Below are positions 55,999 through 64,000 of a stretch of 64,000 nucleotides of DNA, in pieces. The stretch is from NCBI RefSeq assembly GCF_014805685.1, contig NC_060892.1, forward strand, positions 15,846,490 to 15,910,489, read 5' to 3'. The notes under the pieces were generated by a model. It was not told the DNA's origin and made no database searches. It saw nothing but the letters and a program-made list of their open reading frames with translations. This stretch comes from Silurus meridionalis (taxonomy: Eukaryota; Chordata; Actinopteri; Siluriformes; Siluridae). The translations under genes and the position numbers were made by a program. Numbering within the stretch: the stretch's first letter is position 1; each line of letters starts with the position of its first letter.

Positions 55999-57655
55999 GC
56001 CAGTAGAATGTGATGAAAGCAGACCTGAGTTATCATTATCACTCTACACTTAACTGTATGTAAAAAAGTATGTAGAGAGACAGATTTTGGATGTGAGTGT
56101 GACTGGAGGCCTGGGTTGGCACAGAAGGGTCTGAGGGAGGGGTGCACTCTTTGTGTCTGGGCCAAGGAGAATCCTACACTCCTCCTCAGCATGAAGACAT
56201 GAACATTGAGGAGGGCAGCTCTAACAGTCAGAAGTGGCAGGTATAATTGCACTGAAAATCACTCTAAATCTGCTCTGGAAGAATCTTGGGGCATGGGGGA
56301 TGTCAGGAGCATTCCCGAGTGGTGAAATATGTTAGGAAGGAAAGCATACTCTGCAAACATGGCATACACACAGATGCCACACACACACACACACACTGGA
56401 CAGATGAAGCTGTTGGGCTGATTCATTCTGCAGCTTGGCACTGAATCCACTCGACTGAGAAGACATTTCCTCATTAGGCTGCCTCAGCTTCAGACAGCTC
56501 CGCGGCTCCAAGGGAGGAAACGTAAGGAATAAAACACTGTGTCAAAGGAAAATAATCAACGATGTGCTGTTGCACAGAAGCAGACAGAGTATTTAGTGGT
56601 ATTTAATCGTTTTCTTTCATCATGCTGAAGTCTAGTATTTTATTCCTCTTAAACCACAGCAAAAATTGCCAACAATTACAAGTTGTATTATTAAAAAAAC
56701 ATTGTACCTTCAAACAGACAGTTTTAAACAGACTTTCCTTCACCAGACTTTGTTTTAAAGTAAAAAGAATGCAAAGCAGTTACTGTACTACAAAGTGCTG
56801 ACACTAATAACTCATCATATAAACTAATATAAACAATAGGTTTTTTTTTTTTTTATTAAACAATGATGTATTACAACCAGATTAGCTGCTGTTCAGAAAA
56901 GTACACACCAATAATTAATGTCACACATCAGATTATATGTTTAAAGTAAAGCCATTCATAGCTCAGCTTGTAGCTGAATGATGCAGCGATGACTTTTGAC
57001 TCCAGTTCTGTGTTCTGATGTGAGTCAAAGGCTTCTGTTTGTGCTTCTGCACTGCAAAAGCCTTGAGCTGTTAAAAGTTTGCACAAAGCAGGGCGAGCAC
57101 GCAGCTTTTGGGTGCAGTCATGGGTTTAAAGGCCGTCCCATCCGTCGGCCCCGCAGTAGCAGCCTGATCCACAGCACAGGAGAAGATGAGGCGATAGTGG
57201 GAGAGATAAATCACTAAGCGCCTCACCTTTGGGTCAGCGATCACACCACAGGCCATCGGCAATCTCTGTTTGAAGCACTGCATGTACACCTTCAGGGCCC
57301 CGCACTCTGGCCCTACTATAAATCAGCATACGCACACACGCACAAACCACACACACACACACAGATGTGCATGGTGCTTGGTGTTTTTTATCTCATCTTC
57401 TCAATTTCTAAAGGATTCATTTATGGGAAAAAAAAAAATTTGTTTTACATTTTTTCTATAATACATAATAACCTCCAAAATTAGCAAATACATAAATAAT
57501 AAAGAAAATAAAATAATAGTAAAGATGGCTGTGGACATCTGGCTGTAAGGAAGAATGCACACCTGCACCTGGTACATGGTGTCGATTTCCTGGTTCAACA
57601 AGAACTATTTGAGGATGTGGCTCTTTCTCACGCCATTGGGAATCAGCAAGATAGC
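55997..57655. other. unique DNA, candidate conserved non-coding block at 57000-57310
   Basis: A short CA run lies at 56379-56396 and a T run near 56840. 57000-57310 is a long balanced block without repeats; short frames on both strands have no domain. Confidence 0.3.
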
Positions 57656-58090
57656 AGCCAGTGAAATTTGGAAAATGCTAAAGGATTGGAATTCTGGATG
57701 ATTTAAAGATTAGAAGATTGCACTGTGAAAGTGTTTTGGTGAATTAAAGTATTGAAAGATTGGTGTGAAGGAGGTTTGGAGGAGTGGATAATCTGAGTGC
57801 TGTAGTGTTGGAGGATTAAAGTATTTTAGTATTACTGTATTGGTGTAGCAAATGAATGGAATGGTACAGAATTAAGGTATTGGATTGCTGGAGAATTTGA
57901 ACTTTGTTTTTGGTGTATTGCAAACCCAGAATTTTTTAGCATTAAGTTATGTAGGATTGAAATTTCTGAGAATTGGGACATTGTAAAATTGAAATGTAAG
58001 AGGATTTTAGTGTTGAAGAATTAAAGAATTGGCAGATTGGAGGGATGGAGTGGTTCAGTGTTGAAGGGTTGGAGAGGGTTGGGTTGTGAA
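57656..58090. repeat. degenerate cytosine-poor minisatellite (GGATTRAAGTATT-like)
   Basis: Words such as GGATTAAAGTATT, GTATTGAAAGATTGG, AGGATTGAAATT and GAATTAAAGAATTGG recur at about 8-16-base intervals for over 400 bases. Cytosines are very rare on the plus strand throughout. No frame. It looks like a strongly diverged short-unit tandem array. Confidence 0.6.
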
Positions 58091-59138
58091 ATCCCCAGCA
58101 TCTTCCCACCCAGTAGAGCTGGAACATCAATCTGGTTCAATGTATGAAAGAAACATGACACCATCCAGGAGTAAAATGCACATTTTGGAAACTGAAATGC
58201 TCACCTGCTCACCAGTGAATAAAGCAAAATAGCAATGGACGGAGCAAAATGTGATATGTGCTGATCGAGGAAATTAGTGAATACAATAAAGAATTAACAG
58301 AAAGTTTAATCTGAGATACTGAGCAAGAAGGACCCAAAAACAAGAGCAGTTAAAATGGACTTGCATGGTCTGCCACATTCCTCAATGCCATCTGACCGCC
58401 AGAAATATGATTATACACACATAATGACAATCATTTGATGAAATTATGGAACCCGAAGCCAATTACCAATTATTCCCAACTGTCATGAGAATGGCCCCAT
58501 GTAATTATTTCAAAATTAGCTTTCAACAGCACTACAGTCATAATTTCCCCCTTCAAAAAAATCACTATTTTGAGACCACTGATTATATTTCCTTAAGCCG
58601 TGTTCTTAATTCAAGCCTGGCAATTTTCTCATATTTGACCAAAAAAAATGTTGGATACAAAGAATGAGTCGATCGTTTATTCTAATTGTTATTTTAGTAG
58701 CATGTGGGGGTAAACGATGAAGGAGAAATGTCTCTCTTTAGGCTGTAAACACACTTTTGAAGCCTTTAATATCCTTTAATATAATAAATAGAGGTTGAGA
58801 AATTTTTTTTTTTTTGCAAATGTGAAGTCAGCGAACAGAGAGGAAAGTGTAAAGGATGCAGCTAATGAAAAAAACAACACTCCAAAATTAAAAACTGTTT
58901 ACACTGCTTGTCTATAGATCACCTTAGGGAACAAGTTCAGGAGATTTCTGTAAAGACAGACCAATGTAAGAGGAGAGCATCATTTAAATGCAGACGGCTC
59001 AGGGAGACAGCTAGTCTGCCTTCATGTTTTCTTTTTTTGTACTTGAGTACTGTTCTGGAATCAGATTTAGAGACAAGGATGCAAAGGTAGGAGATGCTAA
59101 AGATCATTACTAGTTTGGTTTTGTGAAAGGTTATGTGT
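58091..59138. other. unique DNA, candidate conserved non-coding block at 58370-58640
   Basis: 58370-58640 is rich in ATTA/TAAT cores in a complex context (for example CCAATTACCAATTATTCCC). A T run lies near 58803. No coding or transposon signal. Confidence 0.3.
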
Positions 59139-59146
59139 GTTATAAT

Positions 59147-60586
59147 CAGAGGTGGCAAAAGTCCACACATCCTTCACTTAAGTAGATTAAGGGCTCTGAC
59201 ATGTTTTGGGCTCTGACATGTACTTAGGGTAAAAGTAGCCATTACTACTACCTGTTTTAGTGTCAGGCTGGTAACTGGACCTCAAGTCATATTAATATGA
59301 TTAAAATGTACCTTAAATTAATACTTTTTTATACTCTAATCAACATGGGCATAGACAAATATGGATGCTTTATGCAAATGTATGTTTATTATTAGTGAAA
59401 CCATACTCAACATAGAGCATGAAGACAAAATATTCTTGTAAAGGTTTTAAAGTAATTATGATGTTTTAAATTATGTAAATCATCAGGACACCAAACGGAA
59501 AAATTGCTGTTTCCACACAGATGGTTAATGAGGTGATACCGGAAAAACTGTACCTCTTCTCACTTTTGGATGGATTACATAATCAGTGTATTTGTTTTCA
59601 ACGTGATTAGGTTTAATTGAAAGTATTATTATTATGTCCATGATGCAAGTATTCACTGAGATTCAGGTTGTTTTATTTGTGTCTGTGAAGAGATGACAGG
59701 CAGAGACAGCAGAGAGCACCCCCTGTCTGTTTTCTTTCTTACTATGATTGTATACAAATAAAAGTAGACGCTTTACAGATCTGAATGATGTATTTCTCTT
59801 ATCTTAAAAAACACTTCGGCCTAGTAGGAAAAAATGCCACAAAATGCACTGGCGTGTTTGTCGACCCCAGGGGGTTACAGTTGTGCATCATGGGTGATTT
59901 TGGTGATATGATTTGAGACTTGTTTATATCTAAATAAATAAAGGACGTTGTGAATAAACATGTTGCACTGAAGGTTTTAATTTCACCATTTTAATATTTT
60001 TTTTATATTTTTAATAAAACTGGTCAAGCAGAAATGCACGCTGCATTAATCGCGTATTTTTGCGATAACACATTATTAACGCGTTAATTTTAACAGCCCT
60101 AATTTATATATAATACAACACAATTTTTTTTATTTTGTTGCCTAATGAATGTATCCAGGCTGAAAATCCACCATATAGAACACAAACAGAGAAAAGATGA
60201 TGATGATCAGGTGATAAAGAATGTCTCTGCTCTCAGTCATTTTTACATCGCTGACTCCCTCTGTCTCATCCACTTTAACCTCATACTTTTTGTTGCCTTC
60301 TGCATTGCCCATTGTTAGCTTCGTAAACTAGCCTACATCTGTGGTGTGTGAGAGCCAGGAAATGATACACCAAATGATACACCAGTGGTAGATTGGAAAA
60401 AACATGCAAAGACAAGACATGTAAATGTTAATAGGCTGAAAACGGCGCTTAGTGACAAGAAAAAAATATTCACATTTCACCAAATAGATTAAAAAATTTA
60501 TGAGTAAAGGCAAAAAGTACTTATACCAGAAAAATCTACTTAAGTACGGTAATGAAGTATTTGTACTTCATTACTTCCCACCTCTG
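59147..60586. mobile_element. non-autonomous hAT-type transposon, copy B
   Basis: 1440-base element of the same family as 17521-18970, same orientation, starting CAGAGGTGGC and ending with the inverse complement CAGAGGTGGG. A perfect 8-bp target duplication GTTATAAT flanks it (59139-59146 and 60587-60594). Shared blocks include TTAGTGTCA(T/G)GCTGGTAACT, ACCCCCTGTCTGTTTTCTTT and CTAGCCTACATCTGTGGTGT. It keeps the right end of a nested hAT-like repeat (AACAGCCCTAA near 60090-60101) that copy A lacks, and has lost the left end that copy A keeps. Confidence 0.88.
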
Positions 60587-60594
60587 GTTATAAT

Positions 60595-61190
60595 TTCATG
60601 TGACATCATGATTAGATTTTAGCTACATAGACATCATGCACTAGGCTGCAAAATGAAAGCCATTCAGAGCCAGTTGCAAGTTTGATCACATTCTCGTCTT
60701 GTGAACAGTTTATCATGAGATTTAAATTCACATTTTTTTTAACACATTAGCTATGTTAACCTGCTACCTAAGTATTTGATGTTTAGAATGTAAATATTAG
60801 CATATAAATCACCATGCGCTGTCTAATGGTTTCTAATATTAGTCATGTGTAAAGCATGTGAATATTATTAGGTTATATTAGCAACTGTCTACAACTGTCA
60901 TATTCACAAAATAAATAAAGATAAATTATGTTAATTAAAATGCAATTCATTACCAAGATATGATAAAAAAAAATCATTCAATTCAAATAAAAATACTAGA
61001 AATAATAAATCTTTTACCATTTATCGGTACATTTATCAATAGCATTTATCTTTTACCAATGTCTTCTTGAAGGGTAACTGAAACTGCAGATTCTCAATCA
61101 ATCCATCAGTAAATAAAATCAATTAAACAATCCACCAATCAATAAAAATGAATAGCTAAATAAACAAAAATGTTTTTTAAATATGTTTCA
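60595..61190. other. AT-rich DNA, no gene seen
   Basis: Nothing recognised. Confidence 0.5.
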
Positions 61191-61721
<531 letters not shown>

Positions 61722-62123
61722 TACAGCTTCTGAAAGGAGATAAAGCACTGCAGGGATGCAGGGAGTGTGGCTTGGAAATGCAGCGTCTCATTCCCTCAGG
61801 GAACTAGGGTTACATACGTAACCCAGAGATGTTCCCTTTCAGGAAGTCGAGCTGCGTCAACAACACTTTGGGAATGAGTGTCCAATCATGCCACACTGAC
61901 CAGTTCCTGCCTGGTGTGTATGGGCACAGCTAGAGTGCAGGAACAGAGAAGCAGGGAGTGGCTCTAAGGTCAAGGTTATAGAACTTGTATATATAGGACC
62001 AGAGGATATGGCATTCACAATCCACCTACTGAATGTCTTCTTGTTGGCAGAGAGTTCTTTTATATGGGGACCGTAGCAGACAAAACAAATGCTCCGACTT
62101 CCTGTGTAACTATGACAGTCAGT

Positions 62124-62698
62124 TTAGCTTCTCCTGGTCAGGGGCTTGAAAAGCAGAAGATAGAATGCCTGCAGCACAACAGGTCGTGGGGGAACCGAGT
62201 GCACCTTAGGTACATACCCAAGTCTGGGGTTAAGAAAGGCACTGGCCACGCCAGGAGTGAACTTCAGGAGGGACACAGAAAGAGCCTGTAGGTCCCCAAA
62301 CCTCTTCAGAGAGGATATAGCCAGAAGAAAGGCAGTCTTAACTGACAAAATCCTAAGGGCCACCTCGGCCAATGGCTCAAAGAGGGGCTTTAACTGAGCC
62401 TTCAGCACAATGGCCAAGTCACACACAGGCACTCTGGGTTGTGTCCCAGGCCTCAGCCTCCTGGTGCTGCACAGGAAACATGTCACCAAAGGGTGTTTAC
62501 CCAGTGACTACTCAGCAAGCAGAGAACAATAAGCCACGATAGCGGACACCTTTCAGGGTCGATGGAGACAACCCTGAGGCAAACTGCCTCAGGAACTCCA
62601 GCAGTGCAGGAACTCCAGCAGTGAACCAACTGGGCAGTTAACTTGGTCCAATTGTTGGCACTCGCACTACGAAGAGAACAGGTGCCATTTAGTGCCAT
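62124..62698 (-). pseudogene. DIRS tyrosine recombinase, broken, copy 2
   Basis: Minus-strand frame 62124-62489 has SVKTAFLLAISSLKRFGDLQ, with the catalytic Arg expected in LKRFGDL, then LLKFTPGVASAFLNP and GYVPKV. The upstream part (62483-62698) is frame-disrupted. It is better preserved around the first catalytic motif than copy 1 but lacks a complete C-terminus. Confidence 0.7.
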
Positions 62699-63041
62699 AC
62701 GATCTCCTCGTAGAGGAAGCTCTGGATTGGAGGTTGGTCTCCACTACCTCGGTAGAGAGACCAGCTGCTAAGAATTGTGCCACAGCCATAGCCTCCATAT
62801 CTCTGTGCAGCCTTCTTTCACTCTCTTGCTGCCATGAGGATAGACTCGATCTGGGAAGGGAGACAGCTGTGCCCAAATGACAGTCAAGTCCCAGCTTTAC
62901 CCCAGCTCCTTCATCAAGGTGAGAACAACACCTAGGTGCTAGACTACCAGATGATCTGATCAAGCTATCAACCAATCGTCGATATAGTTCAAAATGCGGA
63001 TGCCCCGGAGTCTCAACTGGATCAGAACCGCATTCATACAC
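62667..63041 (-). pseudogene. DIRS inter-domain/RNase H segment, copy 2
   Basis: The minus-strand frame of 124 codons includes MAVAQFLAAGLSTEVVETNL followed by QSRASSTRRSYGTKWHLF, the start of the DIRS recombinase region just before the core-binding domain. Upstream residues include a fragment of the RT-RNase H linker. Confidence 0.6.
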
Positions 63042-63224
63042 TTTGTGAAGGTGTGGGGTGAGAGCGCAAGGCCGAACGGGAGGATCCGATATTGGTGAGC
63101 GTCGCCCCCAAAAGCAAACCGTTGGAACTGTCTCTCTGTTGGCCGGAATACACCTTATTCAGAGCATAGACAACGCGGAAGCTTCCCAAATCTTTGTTGA
63201 CGCAGCTCGAGTTACTTAAAGATT

Positions 63225-63569
63225 ACTACTTAACTGTTCTATTATTTTAGCATACTTTAACAAATGTCTTAATTCCTTTCATCTTTCATTTATTTACTCC
63301 CTCAATATGTGGAATTGTCAGGATTTTCTACTATTAGGAGAAATTCTTGGAGCTGGACATAAAACTCAAAAGAATCCATAGCCGCTTCTATTTTAGTGGC
63401 TTACGCTAGCGCTATGGATTCTTTAGCAATTTCATGCATGCAAAAAAACAAATCAAACAAATCCGGTATGAAGTGAGCAGCCACAGTGACACTGCAGTAA
63501 CTTTATTTTATTTTTTTACCCCTGGTATTGCTGTGTATGGTTTTAAGTTTAATAATAATAAATTATTTA
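63225..63569. other. unique DNA with a small hairpin, no gene seen
   Basis: Contains a perfect 12-base inverted repeat (AGAATCCATAGC at 63371-63382 and its complement at 63411-63422) around a 28-base loop. Otherwise AT-rich. Confidence 0.6.
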
Positions 63570-64000
63570 CTTGGCGGGACTCTGTAGCGGAACGGCGGCC
63601 TCGGCGGGACTCTGGACAGGTAGGGGGCATAGTTGGCAGGGCAGAAGAGCTGGGCGACATCCTCAGGCAGGCAGGAAGGCTGAGGTTGGGAAGCCCCCCC
63701 CAGCAAAGCTCAGGGGCTGGGGGACAACCATTTAAGGAAGTTATTTAGAACCAGCTGGTTTGTCACAGATTGTTCATGACGCACCCAAAAATATTCAGTT
63801 CTCTGATGAGGGCTAAGCCTTAGAATGTTGACTGTTTCGTTTGGGTCCCTGAATTGCCGGTCTGCGGTGGAGCAAGCCCAACGCTTCAATACATCCGCTG
63901 GGTCCACCTTTTGGTAAGATTATTCTGTCAGGTATCACAATGCAAGGCCAGATTATTCTGTCAGAGCGTGCGGGTGACTAGGTTAGTGAGGACCCAAATG
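63570..64000 (-). mobile_element. gypsy-like gag/leader fragment at the window edge
   Basis: The minus-strand frame 63710-63907 begins MDPADVLKRW, which resembles the gag start of fish gypsy elements. 63573-63650 repeats the GGCGGGACTCTGG-type words also seen inside the gypsy element at 32390-32430. Upstream of the ATG, AGATTATTCTGTCAG is present twice, 33 bases apart. Any LTR would lie beyond the window. Confidence 0.5.

Larger units (their letters stand above)
61722..63224 (-). mobile_element. truncated DIRS-1-like element, copy 2
   Basis: Collinear with the left and right parts of the 5788-12973 element. 61736-61874 matches the region leading into the ICR plus the ICR itself (GTTACATACGTAACCCAGAG, then CGAGCTGCGTCAACAACACT). 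62040-62700 matches the recombinase, 62700-63160 the RNase H/RT, and 63187-63224 only the outermost right end (TTTGTTGACGCAGCTCGAG). The left ITR and most of RT-gag are deleted. No LINE is inserted. Confidence 0.75.

Overview
The window reads as vertebrate nuclear DNA, most likely from a teleost fish and plausibly an ostariophysan such as a catfish. The evidence is the mixture of repeats: very long TG/CA, GA, TA and CTAT microsatellites, a DIRS-1-like tyrosine-recombinase retroelement, L2-clade LINEs ending in (CTTGA)n, sushi-type Ty3/gypsy chromoviruses, several kinds of Tc1/mariner and hAT transposons, and fish-type tRNA-derived SINEs. I see no convincing exon of a host protein gene, no rRNA or tRNA gene and no CRISPR. 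The single-copy part is AT-rich and gene-desert-like: either intergenic or the inside of a very large intron.

Layout. 1-5.8 kb: AT-rich DNA with TG repeats and a dead mariner fragment (3.1-3.5 kb). 5.8-13.0 kb: a DIRS-1-like element on the minus strand with recognisable inverted terminal repeats and internal complementary region, interrupted by a nearly full-length L2 LINE (6.8-10.4 kb). 13-30.7 kb: microsatellite-rich DNA with a TSD-flanked hAT element (17.5-19.0 kb), an IS630/Tc1-type relic (19.6-20.9 kb), two SINE fragments and a diffuse AT-rich repeat field (27.9-28.8 kb). 30.7-38.3 kb: a transposon graveyard whose core is a three-level nest, a Tc1-like DNA transposon split by a gypsy element (5-bp TSD GATGC), whose upstream LTR is itself split by a second L2 copy. 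38.3-50 kb: unique DNA with long TA, GA and compound microsatellites and several blocks that look like conserved non-coding elements. 50.3-54.1 kb: a second gypsy/chromovirus with two LTRs, TSD CACAC and a decayed gag-pol ending in a chromodomain. 54.5-55.4 kb: a pogo/Tigger-like element with TIRs. 57.7-58.1 kb: a cytosine-poor degenerate minisatellite. 59.1-60.6 kb: a second copy of the hAT element with its own 8-bp TSD. 61.7-63.2 kb: a truncated second DIRS copy. 63.6-64.0 kb: a gypsy-like leader/gag piece running off the window.

Almost every coding signal belongs to mobile elements, and every element inspected carries disabling lesions. The most rewarding content is structural: the nested chronology, 5-8 bp target duplications that fix the ends of four elements, the DIRS circle-junction architecture, and a 12-base complementarity in the 31.8-37.0 kb gypsy element that fits Tf1/sushi-type self-primed reverse transcription. 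Open reading frames over microsatellites are artefacts. Element boundaries without a target duplication are approximate.
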